In this document: in pieces, positions 8,129 through 16,511 of the stretch
Numbering within the stretch: the stretch's first letter is position 1
How the letters are laid out: the number at the start of each line of letters is the position of its first letter
From: Porticoccus sp963974675
GTDB lineage: Bacteria; Pseudomonadota; Gammaproteobacteria; Pseudomonadales; Porticoccaceae
Assembly (NCBI GenBank): GCA_963974675.1
Contig: CAXBDQ010000001.1
Coordinates: 218,334-282,333, forward strand
DNA: 64,000 bases
Reading direction: 5' to 3'
Translations under genes and position numbers: made by a program
The notes under the pieces: model-generated
The model's input: only the letters and a program-made list of their open reading frames with translations
What the model was told of the DNA's origin: nothing
Databases searched by the model: none

Positions 8129-8766
8129 AAGGTTTCCCCAACCGACGCCAAAGCCACAGAACAATGCCGACATAAATAATTAGCTTCACCGCGCACCACT
8201 TTATTGTGTCGGCGAAGACCCAGCTGATGAATTTTACAATCACAACGGTATTCAAACTGCTGATGCTGGCGAGTGGGAATCCCCGTAAGATCAAATCTAG
8301 CTGTCACACTGCTGTCCACACCAAAGGCATCCATCACCGCCTTCCACTCAGAACCGTGGGGGCGTACTCGACTCAATCCATAGAGACAATCCACCAAATA
8401 ATGTGCCACCTCATGGGGTACAGTCACAGACAGGTTGTTTTTATAATATTTGGCAAAAATCCATGGGTTGTAGCGAATTTGTCGGTGTGTCTGCCGACCC
8501 GCGGTACTCATACGTGCCCAAACCCCGCTTTTACGCACACCCTTTTTCGCGCTTGCCATACTATCTGTCACCTTATACATACCCGCAGCACGGCCACGTA
8601 AATCAAAGACCACAGGAATAATCATAAAATTTTGTTGAAACAACTGGGTACCCAGCTGAATAAAATGCTCAGTCTGCTCAATAACCTCTTTCTGCTGAGT
8701 TTCGCCAATAGGCGTTATACTGGTAGGCGTTGCATTTAGGGGTACATGAGTAAACGGTGTGTCCAT
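8125..8766 (-). CDS. sprT: SprT-like zinc metalloprotease
   Basis: 213 residues. A zinc-binding HEVAH motif lies in VTVPHEVAHYLVDCLYG near residue 101, with G..W..VM after it as in SprT/Spartan. A C-terminal zinc ribbon has YRCDCKIH and YLCRHCS (two Cys/His pairs). Eukaryotic Spartan degrades DNA-protein crosslinks; bacterial SprT is little studied. It heads an overlapping trio with a GIY-YIG nuclease and a GNAT protein. The N-terminus (about 40 residues, rich in Thr and Pro) is longer than in E. coli. Confidence 0.88.
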   Translation of the reverse strand: MDTPFTHVPLNATPTSITPIGETQQKEVIEQTEHFIQLGTQLFQQNFMIIPVVFDLRGRAAGMYKVTDSMASAKKGVRKSGVWARMSTAGRQTHRQIRYNPWIFAKYYKNNLSVTVPHEVAHYLVDCLYGLSRVRPHGSEWKAVMDAFGVDSSVTARFDLTGIPTRQHQQFEYRCDCKIHQLGLRRHNKVVRGEANYLCRHCSVALASVGETL

Positions 8767-8904
8767 CGCAGCATTATAGAGGCAAAAAGCAGCTTCAAAT
8801 CAATAACCGCTATAATGACTCTCATTCAGGTTGCCAATGAACTACCCTTCCGCAACCTCCTTTAATGGTAGATACCAACTAACGCTCCACTAACACAGGC
8901 AAAT

Positions 8905-9738
8905 ATGAATCAACCCATTAAATATGACCTGCACTGCCATACCACCTGCTCAGATGGATCGCTAACGCCTGCGGAGCTGGTTCAACGTGCTGCCGAAATG
9001 GGGGTCAGCACGCTGGCCATTACCGACCACGACACCACTAACGCCTACCAACAGCTCGGTCCTCTCGATCAGCAACCCATTCAAATTATTCCCGGCATTG
9101 AGTTTTCAACCCACTGGCAAAAAATGAATGTGCATATCGTTGGACTCAATATTCAACTTGAAAGCGATGCGTTAAAAGAAGGCGTTGCCTTCCAACATCA
9201 GGCCAGACTTCAACGGGCAGTACTCATTGCAGAAAAGCTGCATCAAATGGGATTTGAGAACACCTTGGCTAAAGCGACGGCCATTGCGAACAATGACAAT
9301 GTGGGCAGGCCACATTTTGCTCAACACCTAGTCAATATCGGTGCTGTCAGCAATATAGCCCAAGCGTTTAAAAAATATCTTGGCGCTGGAAAAGCCGGGG
9401 ACATAAAACAGCTCTGGGCCGATCTTCCACAAGTCATTCAATGGATTCGGCAAGCCGGGGGCACCGCGGTATTAGCGCATCCCACAAAATACAAACTGAC
9501 CCGCACCAAGTTAAAACGTCTGCTCGATGATTTCATTGAAGCCGGGGGCCAAGGTATGGAAGTGGTCTCAGGCAAACAAATCCCCGCCGTCACAAGGGAT
9601 ATGAGTAATATTTGTCGTGAGAAAAACCTGTTCGCCTCCTCCGGCTCAGACTTTCACCAACCCGGCCAACCTTGGGCTGAACTAGGAAAATCTCCTGAAT
9701 TCCCCCCAATCTGCTCGCCTATATGGGAACATTGGTAG
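8905..9738 (+). CDS. rnm: PHP-domain phosphoesterase / RNase AM
   Basis: 277 residues. PHP metal ligands are visible: DLHCHTTCSDG near residue 8, AITDHDTTN near residue 38, GIEFS near residue 66, VLAHPTKY near residue 190 and GSDFHQPGQPWAELG at the C-terminus. This order matches TrpH/YciV, shown in E. coli to be a 5'-3' exonuclease on short RNAs and 3',5'-bisphosphonucleotides (RNase AM). The C-terminus ends at the usual place after the PW.E.W-type motif. It is not adjacent to trp genes here. Confidence 0.9.
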   Translation: MNQPIKYDLHCHTTCSDGSLTPAELVQRAAEMGVSTLAITDHDTTNAYQQLGPLDQQPIQIIPGIEFSTHWQKMNVHIVGLNIQLESDALKEGVAFQHQARLQRAVLIAEKLHQMGFENTLAKATAIANNDNVGRPHFAQHLVNIGAVSNIAQAFKKYLGAGKAGDIKQLWADLPQVIQWIRQAGGTAVLAHPTKYKLTRTKLKRLLDDFIEAGGQGMEVVSGKQIPAVTRDMSNICREKNLFASSGSDFHQPGQPWAELGKSPEFPPICSPIWEHW

Positions 9739-9790
9739 AACTGGTGCTCTCCAGTGGTATACTTACTCGGTTTAGGACTGGCCAAACATT

Positions 9791-10108
9791 GTGAAAAAAA
9801 TACCTACCAAAGCTGACCTGCGGGTTGAACTACAACATCAGATTAATAACTACACCCATAAAGGTGGTGAAATACAGCAAATACCTACTGGCCTGAGTGG
9901 CCGGGTAAATCCGCACGAAAGCCTTAAAACCCCCCTATTTAACGAGCCAAGGGCTGACCGAACGCCTGTCCCTGAAGTAGTGGCAGCGCTGGACTCTCGG
10001 CGCACGCAAAAATCTAGCCATAAAAAAACAGACAAGCCCATCACCAAAGAAAAAATTATTTACGATGACTTTGGTGAACCCCTGAGAAAAGTTTGGGTGG
10101 ATAAATAA
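9791..10108 (+). CDS. Hypothetical basic protein, 105 aa
   Basis: Starts with GTG; no ATG is available nearby and the ribosome site is weak. The N-terminal half contains a predicted helix and a GGEIQQIPTGLSG segment, the part most likely to be conserved. The middle is disordered and rich in Lys, Pro and Arg, and the C-terminus ends IYDDFGEPLRKVWVDK. It has no signal peptide or membrane helix. Codon use is like that of its neighbours. I do not recognise the family. It lies between the PHP gene and the patatin gene in the same direction. Confidence 0.6.
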   Translation: MKKIPTKADLRVELQHQINNYTHKGGEIQQIPTGLSGRVNPHESLKTPLFNEPRADRTPVPEVVAALDSRRTQKSSHKKTDKPITKEKIIYDDFGEPLRKVWVDK

Positions 10109-10202
10109 TTCGTTTCTCGATCATTCGTGCAGCGAACAAAACTCCAAGCTTAAGGTCAGACTATTCCTGTTTTAACTCAGATCAAAATTGGACAACCATA
10201 CT

Positions 10203-11240
10203 ATGGCCACAAAGACCAAAGACGTTAACCTCGCCCTACAAGGCGGAGGCTCCCACGGCGCTTTTACCTGGGGGGTTCTCGACAGACTATTGGAAGATGG
10301 CCGACTAACCTTTTCGGGTATTTCTGGCACCTCTGCCGGGGCCATAAATGCCGTACTCTTCGCAGATGGCATGATGAAGGGCGGGTCCGATGGCGCCCGA
10401 CAAGCACTTCACGACTTTTGGTATAAATTAAGTATGGCAGGTCATTGGAGTCCGGCTAAACGGGGTCTACTGGATAAGTTGACGGGCAACTGGAGTTTCA
10501 ATAAATCGCTGGGGCTCCGCTTCAATCAATTATTAACTCAAGTTCTTTCACCCTATCAGTTAAATCCTCTCAATATAAACCCTCTTAAAAATTTGCTGAA
10601 ATCCTCTGTGGATTTTGACCAAGTGCGCTGCTGCTCCACAACCAAATTATTTATCTCAGCTACCAATGTGGAAACTGGGCGCGTAAAAGTTTTTGACCAT
10701 CAAGAATTGACTGTCGATATGGTCATGGCCTCCTGCTGTTTACCGATGGTATTTCAGGCTGTTGAAATTGATGGCATCCCCTATTGGGATGGCGGATACA
10801 TGGGTAACCCTGTCTTGTTTCCATTTTTTGAGAGCACCCACTGCCGAGATATTATCGTCGTTCAAATCAACCCCATTGAACGCAAAGGCACGCCGAAAAC
10901 AACTCAGGAAATTACTGACCGGATTACTGAAATTGGCTTTAACAGTTCGTTGTTGAAAGATTTACGTTCCGTAGAATTTGTTTCCAGGCTCATTAAGCGA
11001 GGCGTGCTTTCTGACGAGGACTATCGAGATAACCACATTCACATCATTGGAAATCAGGATGAACTTATCCCCTTGGGCGTGTCCTCAAAAATGAATGTGG
11101 AGTGGAAATTTCTGAAACACCTCAGGGACATCGGCAGAGAAACAGCAGAGTGCTGGCTTGAGGAAAACTTTAAACACATCGGAAAAAAATCGACGGTGGA
11201 TTTAGCAGCGATGTTTAATGGCACACCTTCGAAAGATTAG
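10203..11240 (+). CDS. Patatin-like phospholipase
   Basis: 345 residues from the ATG at 10203 (a TTG five codons upstream is unlikely). The oxyanion hole is LALQGGGSHGAF near residue 11. The nucleophile serine is in GTSAG near residue 44, and the catalytic aspartate is in WDGGYMGNP near residue 195. These are the Ser-Asp dyad motifs of cytoplasmic patatin-like acyl hydrolases, which may act on phospholipid or on stored polyester. There is no signal peptide. The large size and the HDFWYKLSMAGHWSP region fit bacterial DUF3734-type patatins. It is probably monocistronic. Confidence 0.9.
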   Translation: MATKTKDVNLALQGGGSHGAFTWGVLDRLLEDGRLTFSGISGTSAGAINAVLFADGMMKGGSDGARQALHDFWYKLSMAGHWSPAKRGLLDKLTGNWSFNKSLGLRFNQLLTQVLSPYQLNPLNINPLKNLLKSSVDFDQVRCCSTTKLFISATNVETGRVKVFDHQELTVDMVMASCCLPMVFQAVEIDGIPYWDGGYMGNPVLFPFFESTHCRDIIVVQINPIERKGTPKTTQEITDRITEIGFNSSLLKDLRSVEFVSRLIKRGVLSDEDYRDNHIHIIGNQDELIPLGVSSKMNVEWKFLKHLRDIGRETAECWLEENFKHIGKKSTVDLAAMFNGTPSKD

Positions 11241-11431
11241 GTTGTAAAAATTTGCGTGCAAAAACCATGACGAAAGAGCCAACGCCTGTAAAAGAGACTG
11301 CATCAACCCCTTATTTTTCTAGGGTATATCCACAGGCTTGGTGACAAACGTCTTCAACACGCTCACTTCCGATTCTGGCTAGTCTTTCTTTTCTTTCCCA
11401 CTACAATGATGACACGCACAATGAGGTCATC

Positions 11432-12795
11432 ATGCTATCTCCCACTATCTGCCGAAAAGCTCGATTATCACGTGATGCCCGCTTTGATGGTCGTTTCTTT
11501 ACCGCCGTCAAAACTACTGGCATCTTCTGTCGATCTATTTGTCCGGCTTCTCCCCCGCAAGAAAAGAATGTTGAATACTATGGCTCAGCCATTCAAGCCG
11601 CCAATTCGGGCTATCGACCCTGTTTACGTTGTAGACCCGACAGTGCGCCAGGGTCCCCGGCATGGAGGGGAGTAGATACGACTCTGAACAGAGCCATTGA
11701 TTTAATTGACCAGGGGGCATTACAAGACGGCTCTCTACTGAGTCTTTCCGAAAGGCTCGGCATTAGCGACCGGTACCTGCGACAACTTTTCAATCAACAC
11801 TTAGGCGTCTCACCAAAAATATTTGCGCTTTATCAACAATGCATGTTTGCCAAGCAACTACTCCACCAAACTGAATTACCTATCACACACATTGCTCTAG
11901 CCACTGGTTTTAAAAGTGTTCGACGTTTTAATGACTGCTTTAAAATACATATGGGCCTAACGCCTTCACAGATTCGCAAATCCAAAGACACAGCGCAAAA
12001 AAAATCGTTACAACTCAGACTCTTTTATCGGCCACCTTACAACTGGCCACTGATGCAGCGTTTTTTTATGCCACGAATTATCCCGGGCCTCGAATGGGCT
12101 GACGACAACAGCTATGGAAGAACCTTTGAATGGCTAGGCAGCACGGGAGAATTTACGGCGCAGCACCTAGCCAAGAAAAATTGTTTCGATGTTGCCATTG
12201 AGGTAGATAATCTCAGGGTTTTAAAACCTATCGTCAATAACATACGACGAATCCTTGATCTCGACACAAACATTCACGCTGTAGAACAAAATTTAAAGGA
12301 ACACTACAACACCCAGATCGCACTTCACAAAGGGTTACGGTTACCCGGCACCTGGAGTATGTTTGAAGCCGGCATTCGAGCCATACTAGGCCAACAGGTG
12401 TCAGTCACTGCCGCACACAAATTGGTGGCCAAACTAGTTGAGGTTCTCGGTAAACCCATGGACAACCACTATTTATTTCCCACACCGGAAGCAATAGCAG
12501 ACAGTGACCTATCCTTTATAAAAATGCCCGGGGCACGCAAGCAAACTCTTCATCATCTTGCACAGCATTATATGGGCCAACCGTTACCAGATAATCCTGA
12601 AAAGTGGTTGCTATTAAAAGGTATACCTGGACGGTGGATTACGCACGTATGCGTGGTTTAAGTGATCCTGATGTTTTTCTCGGCGGCGATTTAGGTGTAA
12701 AAAAAGCCGTGGGAAATTCATTACACGCGTTTAATCCGGCGCTAGCATCTCCTTGGCGAAGCTATTTAACCTTTCAACTATGGAACCAACACTGA
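11432..12795 (+). pseudogene. alkA: Frameshifted Ada-domain/AraC/AlkA DNA-3-methyladenine glycosylase
   Basis: The first reading frame (11432-12661) encodes an Ada-type methyl-phosphotriester domain with its Cys set (GIFCRSICPA, PCLRCRPD), an AraC helix-turn-helix (residues 85-180) and most of an AlkA glycosylase. At 12622-12628 the HhH-GPD motif is interrupted: KGI is followed directly by WTVDY in the -1 frame, where family members read KGIGPWT. The comparison implies about four missing bases. The second frame then runs RMRGLSDPDVFLGGDLG to LWNQH and holds the catalytic Asp. The truncated protein would end in unrelated residues without the catalytic site, although its Ada/AraC sensor part is intact. 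A sequencing error is possible. Confidence 0.85.
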
Positions 12796-13250
12796 TGCAC
12801 ATTGACTATATGGACTCCCCCATCGGCACCATAGAAATTAAAGCCTCAATACACGGCATAACACACTTGGTTTTTACTGACAAAAAGAACAGCCCCATCA
12901 ACACCTGTAACGTACTTAATCAATGCAAGACACAGCTTAATGAATACTTCTCAGGGAAACGTAAAAGCTTTTCTCTGCCATTGGATCCAAAAGGCACTGA
13001 CTTTCAAAAATCCATTTGGTCAGCACTGGTAGATATACCCTTTGGTAAAACTGTTTCTTACGGAGATATTGCTAACGTCATCAACAACCCAAAAGCTGTT
13101 CGTGCTGTGGGTGCTGCCAATGGTAAAAACCCTATCTCTATTATTGTGCCTTGCCATCGGGTAATTGGCAGCAATGGAAAATTAACAGGCTATGCTTGGG
13201 GTTTGGAGCGAAAATTCTGGCTACTGAAACATGAAAGAATTGTTTTTTAA
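12795..13250 (+). CDS. ogt: Methylated-DNA-protein-cysteine methyltransferase
   Basis: 151 residues from the ATG at 12795, which overlaps the alkA TGA (TGATG); an ATG at 12780 is an alternative. The active-site IIVPCHRVIGSNGKLTGYAWG motif lies near residue 118, preceded by the helix-turn-helix FGKTVSYGDIA. The protein removes O6-methylguanine by suicidal transfer to the Cys. It is coupled to the ada-alkA gene, so the pair is an adaptive alkylation-repair unit. Translation should be weakened if the upstream frame ends early at 12661, since the natural coupling stop is no longer reached. Confidence 0.93.
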   Translation: MHIDYMDSPIGTIEIKASIHGITHLVFTDKKNSPINTCNVLNQCKTQLNEYFSGKRKSFSLPLDPKGTDFQKSIWSALVDIPFGKTVSYGDIANVINNPKAVRAVGAANGKNPISIIVPCHRVIGSNGKLTGYAWGLERKFWLLKHERIVF

Positions 13251-13332
13251 ACATAAACCTCACACCCCAAATACCCAGTCATGACCTCCCAATAATTTTT
13301 TTCGGTAGCCATGAATACCGGCAAAAAAAGTC

Positions 13333-13361
13333 TTGTCGAACACCCAAAATAAGCATATACA
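13333..13361 (+). promoter_or_regulatory. Candidate sigma-70 promoter for the peptidase-ligase operon
   Basis: TTGTCG and TATACA are separated by 17 bases, about 90 bases before the ATG at 13450. It is the only well-spaced pair I found in this 199-bp gap. Confidence 0.4.
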
Positions 13362-13449
13362 GATAATCTTTAAACCCTTGTTCTTCGGGTGCAAAACCAT
13401 CAGCTTTTGATGCGCCAGCATGCACCTCCCACTTGATGAGCCGCCATAA

Positions 13450-14571
13450 ATGAATGATGGAACATTTGCACTGAAAAGTGATACCAATATCACTCATGCA
13501 ACTTTGCCAACCGCCTTTGTTAATCTGTTATCTCTATTGATGCGGAGCCCCAGTGTCGTGGGGGCAGAGCATTCTTTTTTCAGGGTATTACAACGCGAAC
13601 TGGAAGAGCGTGGCGCGAAAGTCACCTGGTATGAAGGGGTTTTGGTCGCACAAGGCAACAATCCGGATAGCCTGTACCTATCGGCACACATCGATCGACA
13701 CGGCTTAATCTGTACAGGCCCTAATGAATTTCAATACGCCTCGTTTGTCGCCGGGGCTCGATCTGACCTTTTGGGAAATTCAGTAGACGAACAATTCATG
13801 CGTAAAATTGTTGACCGTTTCGATGGAGAGCAAGTATTTGCCTATGAACCCTGGTCAGGCGCATACCGTGGCAGTGGGAAAATAACCAACGCCTATATCT
13901 GTGAGTTTCGCAACAATCTCATTTTTTCTCTGATAGGACTGGAGCACACTGTCGCGGGAACACCTGTAGCCTTTTTCGACAAATTAAAAATGACAAAAAA
14001 CACTATTTCCGGGCAACTGGATAACGTACTCACAGCCGCAGTTTTAGTGTATCTCTTTGAACTGGGTTACCAAGGAACAGCCTTTTTTACTGCGCAGGAA
14101 GAAGCCGGGAAAAGCTGGCGTTATTTACTCGAGTGGTTTCGTCGTTTTGGTAACTCAACGAACCAACTGATCGTCGTCGACACGAGCCCTTTCCCGGATG
14201 CAGAAACTGCCGCGGAGCAACAGCTTGTACTGAGAAACAAAGATGCCAACGCCCCATTTAACCAAGAGCTAACTAAGGCTGTATCCCAATTATGCAAAAA
14301 ATTAAATCTATCAACGCTTTATAAAGACCAATATGTTGAACAATTAAATATCAAGCGCATCAGTCAGAATGAAACCCCGATGTCGCTGGGTTCAACTGAG
14401 ATGGGACGAATCATTGCCTCATCGAATGGTTTGGTGGATGGCACGACATTACAAATACCTACATCGGGTTATCACACCCTATCAGAAACAGCACCAACTG
14501 AAGCCGTAGCCGCATTTATTTGCGTATTAGCCCATTTGGCTGGCATAACCGAAGGTAATGAACGTGTATAA
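13450..14571 (+). CDS. M42/M28-like zinc aminopeptidase-fold hydrolase
   Basis: 373 residues, soluble. All expected metal and catalytic positions of the M42 type are visible: His80 and Asp82 in SAHIDRHG, Asp191 in GQLDNV, Glu217-Glu218 in TAQEEAG, Asp244 in VVDTSPFPD and His342 in SGYHTLSE. The rest is diverged from PepA/FrvX-like enzymes. The gene overlaps the following ATP-grasp ligase gene by 14 bases. Peptidases paired with amide-forming ligases are known from the N-acetylglutaminylglutamine amide osmolyte locus, so this enzyme probably hydrolyses or trims the ligase product. The substrate is unknown. Confidence 0.8.
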   Translation: MNDGTFALKSDTNITHATLPTAFVNLLSLLMRSPSVVGAEHSFFRVLQRELEERGAKVTWYEGVLVAQGNNPDSLYLSAHIDRHGLICTGPNEFQYASFVAGARSDLLGNSVDEQFMRKIVDRFDGEQVFAYEPWSGAYRGSGKITNAYICEFRNNLIFSLIGLEHTVAGTPVAFFDKLKMTKNTISGQLDNVLTAAVLVYLFELGYQGTAFFTAQEEAGKSWRYLLEWFRRFGNSTNQLIVVDTSPFPDAETAAEQQLVLRNKDANAPFNQELTKAVSQLCKKLNLSTLYKDQYVEQLNIKRISQNETPMSLGSTEMGRIIASSNGLVDGTTLQIPTSGYHTLSETAPTEAVAAFICVLAHLAGITEGNERV

Positions 14572-16018
14572 AACCCTGATTGTTGTTGATAATGAAACGA
14601 TATGCTCAGATGAAATCTTCCCTGGGGTCATAAGTTTTGAGCGGTATTTAAGAGATTACCCCAAACTGAATGAGCAGAAGACTCGGATTATCAATTTATG
14701 TGACACCGAATATTATCTCAGCAAAGGCTATTACTGTTCATTGCTGGCGGAAGCACGCAATCATCAAGTTTTGCCCAGTGTAAAAACTATTAACGGGTTA
14801 AGAAATCTGAAGGGAGACAGCGAAGACCTTCTGTTTTTCAAACATGTCATGAACAAACTCGACATGCCCTCGGGCATGAAAGAACACATGGTCTATTTTG
14901 GTAAAACGGAAGAGCCAACGCTTAAAAAAATGGCCGACAATATTTTCAACCGTTATCCGGATCCTATTCTAAAATTAACGCTCCACCCTACGGGAGATGA
15001 ATTGAATTTTAGCGTTGAACGGTTTTCTTTTGCCGCTTTAGATGCAGCCCAGCGTGTTCTTTTTATAGAACAACTATCTAATTTCACAAACACCATTTGG
15101 AAAATTGGGAAAAACCAAAAACGCTATCGTTGGGATATGGCTATTCTGGTGAATCAAGCGGAAAAAGTACCCCCAAGTAACAAAGAAGCACTCAATCGTT
15201 TCGTAAAAGCGGCGGGGAAACACGGCATTCATGCTGAATTGGTAACCATCAATCAACTTCATCAGATTACTCAGTATGACGCCTTATTTATACGAGAGAC
15301 CACCGCCATTGATCACTACACCTATCTTTTGGCATGCCAAGCTGAAAACAATGGTCTGGTCGTGATGGATGATCCCACTTCGATTTTACGGTGCTGTAAC
15401 AAAGTCTATCTTCATGATGCATTTAACTATCAAAAAGTTCCTAGCTTACAGACAGAGATCGTGAGCCAAAGTGATGAAGACACACTCAATAAATTGGAAC
15501 ACATGCTTCAATATCCATTGGTGCTTAAAATGCCCGAAGGCTCTTTTTCCAAAGGTGTGTACAAGATAAATGACCGCAAGGAGCTGAAGACACAACTGGA
15601 TAACCTGCTAGAAAATAGCGCGTTAGTCTTAGCACAAAAATACCTTTATACAGAATTTGATTGGCGTATCGGCGTCCTCAACGGCCGGGCTATTTACGCA
15701 TGCCGTTACATGATGGCAAGAGATCATTGGCAAATTTATAACCATAGCGCGAAACGTTTTTTCTCTGGTGATTTTGAAACACTCCCCACATTTGAGGTGC
15801 CAAAATCTGTGCTAGATACCGCATTAAAAGCAGCCAAAATTATTGGCAATGGCTTTTACGGTGTAGACATCAAACAACATGAGGGCCAGGCCTTTGTTTT
15901 AGAGGTTAACGACAACCCCAGCCTGGATCACAAAGTAGAAGATGCTTACCTCGGCGATGAACTGTATATGCAAATCATGTCAGAGTTTCAACGACGCCTT
16001 GAATTAAGGGGACGTTAA
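14558..16018 (+). CDS. RimK-like ATP-grasp amidoligase with RLAN N-terminal domain
   Basis: 486 residues. The N-terminal about 170 residues (TLIVVDNETICSDEIFPG, then INLCDTEYYLSKGYYCSLLAEA) fit the RLAN domain found on a subset of RimK-like ligases. The C-terminal ATP-grasp has Lys324 in VLKMPEGSFSKGV, DWRIGVLNG for substrate positioning, and Mg ligands Glu449 and Asn451 in EVNDNPSLDH. Such enzymes join an amine to a carboxylate through an acyl-phosphate. Its tight coupling to a peptidase and a GNAT acetyltransferase points to a small peptide-like metabolite, or modification of a protein tail, rather than ribosomal S6. A GTG six bases downstream is a possible alternative start. Confidence 0.85.
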   Translation: MNVYKTLIVVDNETICSDEIFPGVISFERYLRDYPKLNEQKTRIINLCDTEYYLSKGYYCSLLAEARNHQVLPSVKTINGLRNLKGDSEDLLFFKHVMNKLDMPSGMKEHMVYFGKTEEPTLKKMADNIFNRYPDPILKLTLHPTGDELNFSVERFSFAALDAAQRVLFIEQLSNFTNTIWKIGKNQKRYRWDMAILVNQAEKVPPSNKEALNRFVKAAGKHGIHAELVTINQLHQITQYDALFIRETTAIDHYTYLLACQAENNGLVVMDDPTSILRCCNKVYLHDAFNYQKVPSLQTEIVSQSDEDTLNKLEHMLQYPLVLKMPEGSFSKGVYKINDRKELKTQLDNLLENSALVLAQKYLYTEFDWRIGVLNGRAIYACRYMMARDHWQIYNHSAKRFFSGDFETLPTFEVPKSVLDTALKAAKIIGNGFYGVDIKQHEGQAFVLEVNDNPSLDHKVEDAYLGDELYMQIMSEFQRRLELRGR

Positions 16019-16031
16019 GGTCAACGTTATT

Positions 16032-16511
16032 ATGCAAGAATTGATGATACGTCCAGCTGTCCTAGAGGATGCCGAATCAATGTTTGTGTTGGAAAACAGT
16101 TGCTTTGTTACGGATAAAATTCCTTTGCGTCAGATACACTATCTCCTTAAAAAGGCAAAAGCTATCAATCTGGTTGCTGAAATAAACGAACATGTTGTCG
16201 CTTACTGTGTTTGCTTGACGCCTCTTGCTCCTCGCCCTGCAAGGCTTTATTCCCTTGCTGTATCACCCGAATGGCAAGGCAATGGGATTGCAGAGCAATT
16301 AATGAAGCATCTACTCTCGATGCTGTTTTCGCTAGGGTACCGGCATTGTCGGCTCGAGGTACGCCAATCTCAGCTAAACACGCAGTCTTTGTACCAAAAA
16401 TTGGGGTTTGTCAAAATTAACCACCTACCTCAGTATTACGAAGATGGAGAATCCGCCCTAAAAATGGATATAACTCTGCGTGATCAATCTAAACTGGGAG
16501 TCTCTCGATAA
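16032..16511 (+). CDS. RimI-like GNAT N-acetyltransferase
   Basis: 159 residues. IRPAVLEDAESMFVLENSCF opens the fold, YSLAVSPEWQGNGIAEQLM contains the acetyl-CoA binding loop (QGNGIA near residue 82), and LEVRQSQLNTQSLYQKLGF is the RimI-type alpha-4/beta-6 segment. It lies 13 bp after the ATP-grasp ligase and overlaps ptsP by one base (TAATG). The most economical reading is that it acetylates the amino end of the ligase's substrate or product. Ribosomal protein acetylation is less likely given the context. Confidence 0.85.
   Translation: MQELMIRPAVLEDAESMFVLENSCFVTDKIPLRQIHYLLKKAKAINLVAEINEHVVAYCVCLTPLAPRPARLYSLAVSPEWQGNGIAEQLMKHLLSMLFSLGYRHCRLEVRQSQLNTQSLYQKLGFVKINHLPQYYEDGESALKMDITLRDQSKLGVSR

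Noticed and set aside
13260..13497. Two short minus-strand open frames before the peptidase operon
   Set aside because: They overlap each other in different frames and have no ribosome site or recognisable domain. I considered a decayed gene but could not name a parent.
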